The notes beneath the pieces were generated by a model, which was not told the DNA's origin, made no database searches, and was given only the letters and a program-made list of their open reading frames with translations. Shown here piece by piece: positions 15,806-24,814 of a DNA stretch of 64,000 bases (position 1 is its first letter; each line of letters opens with the position of its first letter). This stretch comes from an uncultured Macellibacteroides sp. (GTDB taxonomy: Bacteria > Bacteroidota > Bacteroidia > Bacteroidales > Tannerellaceae). Location of the stretch: contig NZ_OY762974.1 in assembly GCF_963667135.1 (NCBI RefSeq), positions 3,410,001 to 3,474,000 of the forward strand, written 5' to 3'. The position numbers and the translations under genes are program-made.

Positions 15806-17899
15806 TTACTTCTTAAGCCACTTATCTAACCAACGGAAGAATACACGTTGGAAAAGGATCCCGTTCTGTGGTTGGGCTACCCAGTGGTTCTCGTCGGGGA
15901 AGATCAGCATCTCAGACGGAATGCCTCTCAGCTGAGCCGCGTTGAATGCACTCATACCTTGTGAAGCAAGGATACGGTAGTCTTTTTCTCCGTGGGTAAT
16001 CAAGATAGGAGTGTCCCACTTTTCAACAAATTTATGAGGGGAATTGGCAAAGCTGCGTTGAGCGGTGGCATTGCTTTTATCCCAGTAAGGACCACCCAAA
16101 TCCCAGTTGGCAAACCATGACTCTTCGGTTTCGAGGTATTGCTGCTCGAGGTTGAATATTCCAGCGTGGGCGATAAAGGCCTTGAAACGTTTGTTGTGAT
16201 TTCCGGCCAGCCAATATACAGAGAATCCTCCGTAGCTTGCACCAACTGCTCCCAAATGGTCTTTGTCTACATACGGTTCTTTAGCCATTTCGTCGATGGC
16301 GGAAAAGTAATCTTTCATGTTTTGTCCGCCGTAATCGCCACTGATCTGCTCGTTCCACTCCTGACCAAATCCGGGAAGTCCGCGACGGTTAGGTGCTACC
16401 ACAATGTATCCCTGCGATGCCATAAGAGACAGGTTCCAGCGATACGACCAGAACTGACTTACAGTACTTTGAGGACCGCCCTGGCAGTAAAGAATGGCAG
16501 GGTATTTTTTTGCCGGATCAAAATGCGGAGGATATACAATCCAGGTAAGCATCTGCTTGTTGTCTGTTGTCTTTATCCAGCGGGCTTCAGCCTTGGCAGG
16601 TGTAAGCTGGTCTGTAATGGCTTTGTTGTCGAAGCTTATTTCTTTGGCTTCGCCACTCTGTGTGTTTACCGCAAATACTTCGGATGGCTCTACCATTGAC
16701 TGGCGGATAGCAATCATTTTGTCTGCCGCCGTATGCATACTTATGTAATCATATTGTCCGGTAGTAAGCTGACGGATCTGCTTGTCGAGACCAACCTGCC
16801 AGATGTGTGTTACCGCTTCTTTGCAGGCAATGATATAAAGCGATTTGTTATCAGGAAGCCACGTTAGCGCATCTGTATTATAGTCGAATGCCTCAGTAAG
16901 GTATTGCTTTTCGCCGGTTTCAAGATTGGCAACAAAAAGTCTTTTCTTGTCTGATTCGTATCCATCGCGTTCCTGACTTACCCAGGCGATGGATTTGCCG
17001 TCGGGCGAGAACTGAGGCATGATATCGTATCCCATCATTCCTTCGGTAAGGTTGCGGGTTGTCTTATCAGCCACTTTGTAGATGTAGATGTCCGAATTGG
17101 TAGAGAGGGCATATTCCTTTCCTGTTTTTTTACGACTGGCGTAAGCAATCTGCTTTCCGTCGGGGCTCCAGGAAAGATCTTCGATTCCGCTATTAGGCTT
17201 CATCGGACATTCAAAAGGTTCGCCTTCCATAATATCCAGCGTATCAGCAAGACCGGCTTCAGTAACAGAGGCAATAAAAGGGTGGGGTACAGTCTCTACC
17301 CATTCGTCCCAGTGTTTGTAAAGAAGATCGTCCACAATACGCCCTGTTGCCTTGGGCAGATCGGCGTAAACATCGACAGTACGCTTGCCCGATTGGATGT
17401 CGGCAATGTAAAGCACTTTCGATTCGTCGGGCGAGAAAGCAAAGGCGTTCATCCCCTTCTCGAGCTTACTTACCTGACGGCGGTTGCTTCCGTCGGCATT
17501 CATCACCCATAGTTGCGAGCTGCCGCTTTCGTTGGAAAGGAAAGCGATTTCGCTTCCTCCTTTAATCCACACTGCATTCTGTTCACTTTGAGTGGTTGCA
17601 GTAATTTGTTTTTTGTCAGTTCCATCGGCATTCATTACAAAGAGTTCACGGTTGCCTTTGTTCTGTTCAACACTAATAAAGGTTACGCCGTAAAGAACTT
17701 TCTTCCCGTCGGGCGACAATTGGGCATCGCTTACGCGGGCCATGCTGTAAAGCACTTCGGGGGTAAGAATACCGTTTTCTACTTTTACTTCGGCCCGTCC
17801 GATAAGTGGACCGGCTTCTTCCGTCTTTTTGGTTTCCTGAGCACAGGAACCAAGTAAAACGGATGTTGCTATTACCATTGTTCCGATTGATTTATTCAT
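15806..17899 (-). CDS. S9 family peptidase (prolyl oligopeptidase / DPP-like), lipoprotein
   Basis: 697 residues with lipoprotein signal (VLLGSC, Cys at 19). The first 400 residues form a WD40-like beta-propeller with repeated DG..(K/R)I/QL blades (MNADGTDKKQIT, MNADGSNRRQVS, WSPDGKQIAYASR, FSPDGKSIAWVSQ). The alpha/beta-hydrolase C-terminus has the nucleophile Ser in GASYGGFSVYW (near 556), Asp in HGEKDYRI and His in PDENHWV. The family cleaves short peptides, often releasing dipeptides from N-termini, in the periplasm. It matches the peptide-scavenging lifestyle of Bacteroidales. Single gene with its own terminator. Confidence 0.95.
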   Translation of the reverse strand: MNKSIGTMVIATSVLLGSCAQETKKTEEAGPLIGRAEVKVENGILTPEVLYSMARVSDAQLSPDGKKVLYGVTFISVEQNKGNRELFVMNADGTDKKQITATTQSEQNAVWIKGGSEIAFLSNESGSSQLWVMNADGSNRRQVSKLEKGMNAFAFSPDESKVLYIADIQSGKRTVDVYADLPKATGRIVDDLLYKHWDEWVETVPHPFIASVTEAGLADTLDIMEGEPFECPMKPNSGIEDLSWSPDGKQIAYASRKKTGKEYALSTNSDIYIYKVADKTTRNLTEGMMGYDIMPQFSPDGKSIAWVSQERDGYESDKKRLFVANLETGEKQYLTEAFDYNTDALTWLPDNKSLYIIACKEAVTHIWQVGLDKQIRQLTTGQYDYISMHTAADKMIAIRQSMVEPSEVFAVNTQSGEAKEISFDNKAITDQLTPAKAEARWIKTTDNKQMLTWIVYPPHFDPAKKYPAILYCQGGPQSTVSQFWSYRWNLSLMASQGYIVVAPNRRGLPGFGQEWNEQISGDYGGQNMKDYFSAIDEMAKEPYVDKDHLGAVGASYGGFSVYWLAGNHNKRFKAFIAHAGIFNLEQQYLETEESWFANWDLGGPYWDKSNATAQRSFANSPHKFVEKWDTPILITHGEKDYRILASQGMSAFNAAQLRGIPSEMLIFPDENHWVAQPQNGILFQRVFFRWLDKWLKK

Positions 17900-17949
17900 T
17901 TAATTATTATTATATTGTATTTTGAATGCGAAAGTACTAATTTAATTTA

Positions 17950-17957
17950 TATCTTTG
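17950..17957 (+). promoter_or_regulatory. Promoter -7 box for the SPOR lipoprotein gene
   Basis: TATCTTTG matches TAnnTTTG and lies 28 bp before the ATG at 17985. A clear -33 TTG at the usual distance was not found. Confidence 0.6.
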
Positions 17958-17984
17958 CATATCAAAATTTAAGAACTGACTAGT

Positions 17985-18461
17985 ATGAATAAGATTTGGT
18001 TATTTGGAGCCGCTATCGCTATGGTTTTGTCGTTCGGCTCATGTAAACCTAAACAGAGTGCTTACAAAGCTGCTTACGAACAAGCTAAAGAGAAAGAGAT
18101 AACTACTGCTCCCGCACAAGTTGAGGAAGAAGTGATTGCTCCGGTATCTAAGCCCAGAACATCAGGTGCTGCGGTTCGTCAGGAAAGAGTTACTGCTGTT
18201 TCAGGAGAAGATGCAAACGGTTTAAGACGCTATAGCGTTGTAATCGGTAGTTTTAAAAACAAAACAAATGCTTACGCGTTGAAAGAACGTATGCAGAATG
18301 ATGGTTACAAAGCAATGCTTGCTCAGAATGAAGAAGGTATGCTTCGTGTAATTGTTTCAAGTTTTGATGAAAAGGCTGATGCTGCTGATAGCCGTGATGC
18401 GATCAAAGCAAAATATGCTCCTAACTTCCAGGATGCCTGGTTGCTTGAAAGACAATTCTAA
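17985..18461 (+). CDS. SPOR-domain lipoprotein
   Basis: 158 residues with lipoprotein signal (LSFGSC, Cys at 20), an Ala/Glu/Lys-rich linker, then a SPOR domain (about 80-158: RRYSVVIGSFKNKTNAYALKERMQNDGYKAMLAQNEEGMLRVIVSSF). SPOR domains bind denuded peptidoglycan glycan strands at the division septum, so the protein is likely an envelope or cell-division accessory factor facing the periplasm. Monocistronic, convergent with nrdG across a shared hairpin terminator. Confidence 0.92.
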   Translation: MNKIWLFGAAIAMVLSFGSCKPKQSAYKAAYEQAKEKEITTAPAQVEEEVIAPVSKPRTSGAAVRQERVTAVSGEDANGLRRYSVVIGSFKNKTNAYALKERMQNDGYKAMLAQNEEGMLRVIVSSFDEKADAADSRDAIKAKYAPNFQDAWLLERQF

Positions 18462-18505
18462 TTTTGTATCTATTGCCTGAAATCTGATATTTCGGGTTTG
18501 TACAT

Positions 18506-18543
18506 AAAACAAGAGCGTTTCATTCGTGAATCGCTCTTGTTTT
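18506..18543. terminator. Bidirectional intrinsic terminator
   Basis: AAAACAAGAGCG (18506-18517) pairs perfectly with CGCTCTTGTTTT (18532-18543) around a 14-nt loop that contains a further TTCA/TGAA pairing. It separates the convergent SPOR lipoprotein and nrdG genes. Confidence 0.88.
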
Positions 18544-18547
18544 GTTT

Positions 18548-19042
18548 TTACTGATTTAAATGGATGATCCGCTGGTTGTTGCTTCCCCGGAAAGAGAGTG
18601 CCGGATTAAAAGCCGATTGCTCGAACCGTCCGTCTACCAGTACATCTATGTAGGGAAGGCAAGTCGATAGTTTTGCTGACTGCTCAATTTCTTCCAGCGT
18701 ATAGCCCGTATAGCACCAGACCGACAATCCCGTCTGTTTTTTTAATAGTTTAAGCAACAGACTGACTCCCTCCGGACGAAATAACGGATCTCCTCCGGAT
18801 AATGTAATCCCATCCAGCAGGGGATTGTTTTGTATTTCGGTTACTATCTGATTAAACATTTCTTCTGTTAGCAAACTTCCGCCATCGGGACGCCAGCTGT
18901 CCGGATTGTGACAACCCGGACAATGATGCGAACAACCAGCCAAATAAATGGCATACCTTATCCCCAAACCATCTGAGATAGTCTCTGGATAGATATTCAG
19001 CACCCGTAGCTGCTGAGATACCAGGTTATCAATATCCCCCAT
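18548..19042 (-). CDS. nrdG: Anaerobic ribonucleotide reductase activating protein
   Basis: 164 residues. The radical-SAM cluster motif CSHHCPGC (CxxxCxxC) is at about residues 36-43 within [18 protein letters not shown], the NrdG signature; SGGDPLF is the glycine-rich SAM-binding segment. It generates the glycyl radical on NrdD under anaerobic conditions. It follows nrdD by one base on the same strand, so it sits in the same riboswitch-controlled transcript. Confidence 0.97.
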   Translation of the reverse strand: MGDIDNLVSQQLRVLNIYPETISDGLGIRYAIYLAGCSHHCPGCHNPDSWRPDGGSLLTEEMFNQIVTEIQNNPLLDGITLSGGDPLFRPEGVSLLLKLLKKQTGLSVWCYTGYTLEEIEQSAKLSTCLPYIDVLVDGRFEQSAFNPALSFRGSNNQRIIHLNQ

Positions 19043-19043
19043 A

Positions 19044-21428
19044 TTAGTGGTGCTTAGTTCTATCGCTCTCTTCGGCTTTCTTTGCAGAGTTCCAGCTTTC
19101 CAGGCTACCGGTAAGATATCCGGTTATTCTCCGCAGGCGAAGAATATATTCGCTGCTGCAAACCGGACATTTATCGTAAATCACGCCTTTATATCCACAC
19201 TGTTTGCAGGTATCCACCGGGTGATTGATCGATCCGTAACCGATATGCTGATCGTACATAACCTTCACAATCTTTAGAATGGCTGGAATATTCTTTTTTG
19301 CTTCGCCGTCGAGCTCAACATAGGTAATGTGTCCTCCTCCGGTAAGTGCATGGAAAGGAGCTTCTTTCTTGATTTTTTCCAGAATAGAAACGGGCTCTTT
19401 TACATCGATATGAAAGGAATTTACATAGTAGTCGCGGTCGTTCACTCCCGGAATAATTCCATATGCTTTACGGTCTATGCGGGTGAAGCGGCCTGAAAGA
19501 CCTTCGGCTGGAGTTGCCAGCACCGAATAATTCAGTTTGTATTTTTCTTTGTATTCGCTGGCCACACTGTTCATAACCTCCAGGGCTTTGCGCAAAGTTT
19601 CCCATGCTTCCTGGTTGTGGGCATGTCCTTCACCATGAATGGCTACCATGGCGTTATGACCCCCAATAAAGCCTATACCCAATGTGCCTGAATTTATTAC
19701 ATCACCCACTTCGTCGTTTGCATCCAATGCGCTTCCGCCTTTCCAAACATCGTTGCCCATCATGAATGGAAACTGACGGGCAAGTGCTGTGCGCTGGTAT
19801 TGGTACCTGTCGTAAAGCTGTTCTGCAATGAGAACAGACATTCCGCGAACAGATTCCAGAAAAAGCTGGCGCGCTTCTTTGCGTATTGTATGTTTGTCGC
19901 CATCCGGATTCAACTCTTCGGCTTCTCTTCTTGCTTTGATGGCCAGTCTGGGCATATTCAAGGAAGTAAAAGACAAATTGCCCCTCCCCAACGAACTTTT
20001 CTCGCCATGCATATTTTCGAATACACGGGTTCGACATCCCATAGAAGCTACTTCGTATCGGTATCGTTCAGGATCTTCAGCTTTCCATAGTGCGTTTTGA
20101 TTAAACGGTGCATCCAGAAAAATAAAGTTAGGAAAAAGTGCCACCGAGGTTGTTCGGCATGCTTCAAGCAATAAATCAAAGTTAGGTGTCTTGAAAGCAA
20201 TCTCGCCATGCATAGCTTTTTCGAAATCCGCCATCGCCAGTGCGTAATCTTCATCCGAATAGGAGATTCCCTCCTTAACTTTAAATATTTGGATAGGGAA
20301 TACCGGAACTTCGCCATGGCCCAGACCTTCGCTTGTTGCCGCTAGAAGTTCACGAATTAGCAAACGACCTTCGGCAGAGGTGTCAGTTCCATAATTGATG
20401 GAACTGAAAACAACCTGATTTCCACCCCGTGAATGCATGGTGTTGAGGTTGTGAATAAATCCTTCCATCGCCTGATGGGTATCCTTGCGGGTTGCTTTTA
20501 ATGCTCTGTCCCATATAGAAGTCAACTCTCCGGATTCTATGGAAATATTTTTTTCATTCAGCAGTGAAATAATACGGCTTGCCTGTTCATCCGAAAAATC
20601 GATGGATGCAATTATTTCCAATAAAAGCTGTCTGACATATTTTTCGTCGGTTTCGTTTCCGTTTTTCATGCTATTCAGAAAAGCCGTAAAGGATGCCAAA
20701 TGCTTCACGAAAGTCTTTCGAACGCCCTTTGCCATAAAAAAGTCGAACGCAGGAATGGATTGCCCGCCATGCTGTTCGTTTTGGTTTGTCTGAAATATGA
20801 TGGTTGCCAATGTGGCATAACTCTGAATTGACTGAGGCGTACGAATACTTCCGTTCTTTGTACGGAAACCCCGCTCGAACAGATCTTCCAGATCGTATTG
20901 TATACAGGTGGTGGTTTTGGTGGGATAGTAGTCAAGGTCATGGATGTGGATATCACCATTACGATGTGCACGCGCGTACTTAACTCCCAGCAAGTACTTG
21001 TTGGCGTAATCCTTGGTAACCTCCGATGCAAACGTCATCATTTGTCCGGCAGGAGTATGAGCGGACATATTAGCATTGCTCAGATTCACGTCGTTTTTTT
21101 CTATTGCTACAATGCCATCCATCACTTGTTTCATATGCGTTTTTTTATCACGCTCGATGGTTCTCCATTCTCTGTAAATGATATACTTTTTGGCGACATA
21201 CGGATTGCTTGCCATCAGCTCTTTTTCCACCAAATCCTGAATTTCTTCCACAGTGATCTGCTGACCGGTGATTGCTGATGCTACTTGTTCAGCCATACGG
21301 CCGATCGTATTATTGTCTTCCTGGATACCGCTGGCCCGGTAGGCTTTCGTTACGGCATTTCTGATCTTGTCGATAGAAAAAGCTTCGCTTTTACCATCGC
21401 GCTTGGTAATAAAAATGTTTGAATACAT
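19044..21428 (-). CDS. nrdD: Class III anaerobic ribonucleoside-triphosphate reductase
   Basis: 794 residues. An N-terminal ATP-cone (about 3-95, [24 protein letters not shown]) gives allosteric control. The body has the expected thiyl/formate-site region ([15 protein letters not shown]). The C-terminus holds a zinc site [14 protein letters not shown] and the glycyl-radical loop RRITGYL, with the radical Gly at about residue 770. It reduces NTPs to dNTPs without oxygen and without B12. It is preceded by a cobalamin riboswitch, so expression should fall when adenosylcobalamin is plentiful, and is followed by nrdG. Confidence 0.97.
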   Translation of the reverse strand: MYSNIFITKRDGKSEAFSIDKIRNAVTKAYRASGIQEDNNTIGRMAEQVASAITGQQITVEEIQDLVEKELMASNPYVAKKYIIYREWRTIERDKKTHMKQVMDGIVAIEKNDVNLSNANMSAHTPAGQMMTFASEVTKDYANKYLLGVKYARAHRNGDIHIHDLDYYPTKTTTCIQYDLEDLFERGFRTKNGSIRTPQSIQSYATLATIIFQTNQNEQHGGQSIPAFDFFMAKGVRKTFVKHLASFTAFLNSMKNGNETDEKYVRQLLLEIIASIDFSDEQASRIISLLNEKNISIESGELTSIWDRALKATRKDTHQAMEGFIHNLNTMHSRGGNQVVFSSINYGTDTSAEGRLLIRELLAATSEGLGHGEVPVFPIQIFKVKEGISYSDEDYALAMADFEKAMHGEIAFKTPNFDLLLEACRTTSVALFPNFIFLDAPFNQNALWKAEDPERYRYEVASMGCRTRVFENMHGEKSSLGRGNLSFTSLNMPRLAIKARREAEELNPDGDKHTIRKEARQLFLESVRGMSVLIAEQLYDRYQYQRTALARQFPFMMGNDVWKGGSALDANDEVGDVINSGTLGIGFIGGHNAMVAIHGEGHAHNQEAWETLRKALEVMNSVASEYKEKYKLNYSVLATPAEGLSGRFTRIDRKAYGIIPGVNDRDYYVNSFHIDVKEPVSILEKIKKEAPFHALTGGGHITYVELDGEAKKNIPAILKIVKVMYDQHIGYGSINHPVDTCKQCGYKGVIYDKCPVCSSEYILRLRRITGYLTGSLESWNSAKKAEESDRTKHH

Positions 21429-21464
21429 CTTGTATAACTAAATTACGAAAATGTTAATACTCCC

Positions 21465-21675
21465 CCGTTCCTCGCAGGGTGTAAAAATGTATGTAACGGC
21501 AGGTCTTCTGACTTACTTCCTGTTTGGACGCCTTCCCATTAAGAACCTGAATTCTAAAACAGTGGCAAAGATATGTCCGCACGTTTGGACGAAGTTCACA
21601 GCAGCGGGACTGTCCGGGATTTTCACCCGGTTCCCTATTAATCTCACCCTCGGAACGGAGGAAGAGAACCATTAC
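21465..21675 (-). promoter_or_regulatory. Cobalamin riboswitch in the nrdDG leader
   Basis: On the minus strand the leader shows the conserved cobalamin elements in order: AGGGAACCGGGTGAAAATCC, then CAGTCCCGCTGCTGTGA, then GCCACTG, then GGGAAGGCG, and the B12 box AAGTCAGAAGACCTGCC (ending near 21498). The promoter box TATCTTTG is at 21688-21681, just ahead of the aptamer. A closing helix can form between plus-strand 21646-21658 (ACCCTCGGAACGG) and 21465-21480 (CCGTTCCTCGCAGGGT). Its 3' arm is 36 bp from the nrdD start, making it part of a plausible expression platform. No plain intrinsic terminator is seen, so control may be at translation. Confidence 0.93.
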
Positions 21676-21680
21676 GGCAA

Positions 21681-21688
21681 CAAAGATA
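21681..21688 (-). promoter_or_regulatory. Promoter -7 box of the nrdDG transcript
   Basis: TATCTTTG on the minus strand matches TAnnTTTG and lies about 10 nt before the first riboswitch bases. The about 110 bp between this box and the end of upp holds no other recognised element. Confidence 0.7.
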
Positions 21689-21801
21689 TAAGAATACTTT
21701 CACGAAAAGACAAAAAAAAGACCCAAATATCCTTCGTTGTTGATAAATATTTTCAAACCAACAGCGGGATAGTTGAGTCTTTCTTTTATGTAAAAAAGGA
21801 G

Positions 21802-22452
21802 TTATAGTTTGGCTCCGTAGGCTAAATCGCCGGCATCACCCAATCCTGGAATAATGTAAGAGTGATCGTCGAGCCCTTCGTCAAGCGCGGCAATCCAGAT
21901 TGTTGTATTATCTGGCATTTTCTTCTTGAGGTATTCTAATGCAGGTCTGCTGCAGATTATGGATGCCACATGCACATGAGCAGGTTTCCCTTTTGTAAGC
22001 AGTGCCTGGTAAGCCAATTCCATGGAGCTGCCCGTAGCGAGCATCGGATCGGTTACGATAAGCGTTTTGTCTGCTAACGCGGGCGAAGCAATGTATTCGA
22101 TATGGATATCGAAATTTAGTCTGTCTTTGTACTTGCGGTAAGCAGAAACAAAGGCATTTTCGGCATTGTCCAGATAGCTTAAGAATCCGTGGTGGAATGG
22201 AAGACCGGCTCTAAGGATTGTACTGATAACAACTTGATTGTCCGGTGTGTACATTGGTGCAATACCCAGGGGAGTAGGGATGTTTTTTTCGCTGTAAGCG
22301 AAATCTTTACTGATTTCGTAAGCCATGATTTCGCCAATTCTTTCAATATTACGACGAAAACGAAGACTGTCGTGCTGGATATTCACGTCCCGCAACTCGG
22401 CAACAAACCGATTTAATACGGTGTTGGATTCTCCAAGATTCACTATTTTCAT
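21802..22452 (-). CDS. upp: Uracil phosphoribosyltransferase
   Basis: 216 residues. Type-I PRTase features: the PRPP-binding loop LIVTDPMLATGSSM (about 128-141) and the uracil-recognition C-terminal segment YIIPGLGDAGDLAYGAKL. It converts uracil and PRPP to UMP for pyrimidine salvage in the cytoplasm. A -7 box TACATTTG lies at 22496-22489 on the minus strand, about 37 nt before the ATG. Monocistronic by spacing. Confidence 0.96.
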   Translation of the reverse strand: MKIVNLGESNTVLNRFVAELRDVNIQHDSLRFRRNIERIGEIMAYEISKDFAYSEKNIPTPLGIAPMYTPDNQVVISTILRAGLPFHHGFLSYLDNAENAFVSAYRKYKDRLNFDIHIEYIASPALADKTLIVTDPMLATGSSMELAYQALLTKGKPAHVHVASIICSRPALEYLKKKMPDNTTIWIAALDEGLDDHSYIIPGLGDAGDLAYGAKL

Positions 22453-22570
22453 TCGGATATATAACTTTGTTAATTAAAATTCCGAACGCAAATGTACAAA
22501 TAAAAAATAAATAGAGAATAACTTGATTAAAAGTTACTCTCTATTAAGTATTTGTTAACTATATATTGAT

Positions 22571-24007
22571 TTAGTTTACATGTATGGAAACCTCCGATCG
22601 TACTGTTGGGCGAATCAGGTATTCTTGTTTCTCTTTTCCTCTTTTTATAAAGAATGAGCAAGCATTTACACCTATTGGATTTACGTAAGGTGTAAAATAA
22701 TACAAATATGAAAATGCTGTCAGGTTGGCTGGATTCTTAAATGCATCTGATACCTTTGGATATTCCAGCGCATTCCAGAACATGCAGCGCGTAAATCCAT
22801 TGGCATCGGTAAATATGGAGGACGGATCCCTGTAGTCCATAGTCAGGGTAATGAACTGCTTGTAGGCGGATGAGAACTCTTCGGACGAATAATCCATTTT
22901 CTGGTTTCCGATGCGTTCGATAATATCGCCTGCATTTATTCCGGCAGCAGCAGCGGGTGAGTTTTCATCGACGTCTGCAATCCTTTCGAGCTTGTTGATG
23001 TCGTAACTTATTCCGGTATAGTTGTAATTTTTCACCTCTGTCTTGAACGGAACATTGCGGCTGTATTTTACGAATGGATATTGCATACACATAAGAGGGA
23101 TATGTATGGCGGCATAGTCTTCCAGGCGGTAAGAGTCACTCAGCAATTCGTTGGCTTCGCATTCCCAAATAACTTGTCCGGGAATTATTTTCTGATCAAC
23201 AAATCTAAATCCGAACTGAAGCAAATAGGGTGCTTTAGATTCAACAGCACCTACAGGAAGGAATGGTAGATTCAGCATCTTGCCTGTAGCAATACTATAG
23301 CGAAATGTTTTTTCTTTGTCAGAAGAACTCATGACTCCTTCATTGTAATTAGGATTCTTGTCGAAGAAGTAAAACGTCTGAATCAACAGGTCTGGTTTTT
23401 CGGATGTCTTGACAAGTCCTTTTTTTGTCAACTCTTTTTCAATACTATTATTGATGTATGTTTCAAGTTTGCCATTGTTTTCATCGATTGCAGCGAAAGC
23501 AAAAGTTTTGAAAGAATCGAAGGATAGCTGGCTTTGAGTGGTTGTTGTCTTAAAAGGACAAATGAAGTCTCTTTCGGACGTACTTTCCAGACTATACATA
23601 TTAAAAGCCAATGCAAGCTGGTCTTCGGTAATAGCCTGGCTCTTTTTGCAATCTTTATGGATAAGCACTTGTTTTCCACTGGTTCCCAGGTTGCTGACCG
23701 TAAGAATCATTTCGTCTTTGGTTTCATTGTTTAGCAGCTGACTTATTTCCATTGATGATAAATCATTTACCTGAATACCATCAATACTTTCGATGATATC
23801 ATTCAACTTCAGACCGGAAGACTCTGCGGAAGAGTAAGGGATAAGCCCTGTAATCACTGGCTTGTTTAATCCCCAGTGAATACTGTTACTCAGTGCGTAT
23901 GTAAAGCCTGGCCGGCAAACGATACTGTTTCTTTTTTGGGCTGTTACGGACGTGATAAACAAAAGTAACAGCAAGGATAACATTGTCCTTTTTATCATAC
24001 TCAACAT
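22571..24007 (-). CDS. Secreted protein with two PDZ domains flanking a DUF4136 domain
   Basis: 478 residues. Signal peptide (about 1-23, LLLLFITSVTAQ). First PDZ about 45-110 (VITGLIPYSSAESSGLKLNDIIESIDGIQV). Middle part about 155-300 resembles DUF4136 (DSFKTFAFAAIDENN...LETYINNSIEKELTKKGLVKTSEKPDLLIQTFYFF). Second PDZ about 335-390 (IADVDENSPAAAAGINAGDIIERIGNQKM). No protease triad is visible, so it is more likely an envelope binding or scaffolding protein than an enzyme. Located in the periplasm or outer membrane. Monocistronic, divergent from grpE. Confidence 0.85.
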   Translation of the reverse strand: MLSMIKRTMLSLLLLLFITSVTAQKRNSIVCRPGFTYALSNSIHWGLNKPVITGLIPYSSAESSGLKLNDIIESIDGIQVNDLSSMEISQLLNNETKDEMILTVSNLGTSGKQVLIHKDCKKSQAITEDQLALAFNMYSLESTSERDFICPFKTTTTQSQLSFDSFKTFAFAAIDENNGKLETYINNSIEKELTKKGLVKTSEKPDLLIQTFYFFDKNPNYNEGVMSSSDKEKTFRYSIATGKMLNLPFLPVGAVESKAPYLLQFGFRFVDQKIIPGQVIWECEANELLSDSYRLEDYAAIHIPLMCMQYPFVKYSRNVPFKTEVKNYNYTGISYDINKLERIADVDENSPAAAAGINAGDIIERIGNQKMDYSSEEFSSAYKQFITLTMDYRDPSSIFTDANGFTRCMFWNALEYPKVSDAFKNPANLTAFSYLYYFTPYVNPIGVNACSFFIKRGKEKQEYLIRPTVRSEVSIHVN

Positions 24008-24211
24008 ATTTGTATACTTATTACATTATAATTGGTAAATAATAAGCAAAGGTAAAGAAAAATAAGAAGAAGCAGAATACTTGGCAACATATTTGTATCT
24101 GTTCTGATGAATAACAGTTTCGGCGTTTCGGAGTCAGTGTTGGTGTAACAATATTGGTTTTTATGTATATGTCTGAAAATTAGCTAGTAATTAAATAACA
24201 ATAGATAGATT

Positions 24212-24796
24212 ATGATGGGAAAGCATGCAAAGATGACAACTCAGACATCTGAAAAAAGTGACTTACTTTCGGAGCAAGATGCGACAAATCTGCAGGAGGA
24301 GCAAGTAAATGAGTCAGCAGAATCGGTTGGTGCGGACAATGTGTCAGACAAATTATGCGAGTTGCAAAAGAAATATGACGAGCTTAACGATTCTCATTTA
24401 CGCCTGATGGCAGAATATGACAATTATAGAAAACGTACATTAAGAGAAAAGGCTGATTTGATTAAAACCGGGGGAGAATCGGCTTTGACAAACCTGCTTC
24501 CTGTGATTGACGACATGGAGAGAGCCCTTAAAAACGTTCGTATTGCCGAAGAGATGTCTGCAGTAGTTGAAGGAATAGAGTTGATTTATTCTAAATTTAT
24601 CTCTTACCTGACTCAACAGGGTGTAAAGGCTATCGAAACAGAAATGAAAGACTTCGATACAGAACATTTTGAAGCAATAGCTACTATCCCGGCTCCTGCG
24701 CAAGAGATGAAAGGAAAAGTGCTGGACTGCGTTCAGACAGGATACGTCCTGTACGATAAAGTGATTCGTCACGCCAAAGTAGTAGTGGGAGAATAA
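24212..24796 (+). CDS. grpE: Nucleotide exchange factor GrpE
   Basis: 194 residues. Acidic disordered N-terminus, a long coiled coil (about 50-105, KLCELQKKYDELNDSHLRLMAEYDNYRKRTLREKADL), then the GrpE beta-wing domain ending GYVLYDKVIRHAKVVVGE, a textbook C-terminus. It releases ADP from DnaK. It is followed by dnaJ after 18 bp; dnaK itself is not adjacent. The start could be either ATG at 24212 or 24215. Confidence 0.97.
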   Translation: MMGKHAKMTTQTSEKSDLLSEQDATNLQEEQVNESAESVGADNVSDKLCELQKKYDELNDSHLRLMAEYDNYRKRTLREKADLIKTGGESALTNLLPVIDDMERALKNVRIAEEMSAVVEGIELIYSKFISYLTQQGVKAIETEMKDFDTEHFEAIATIPAPAQEMKGKVLDCVQTGYVLYDKVIRHAKVVVGE

Positions 24797-24814
24797 GCTA
24801 ATAACAACACAAAG

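Noticed and set aside
21451-21807. Open frame of 118 codons on the plus strand opposite the nrdD leader
   Set aside because: It runs antisense through the cobalamin riboswitch, whose conserved blocks explain the sequence; the translation has no protein character.
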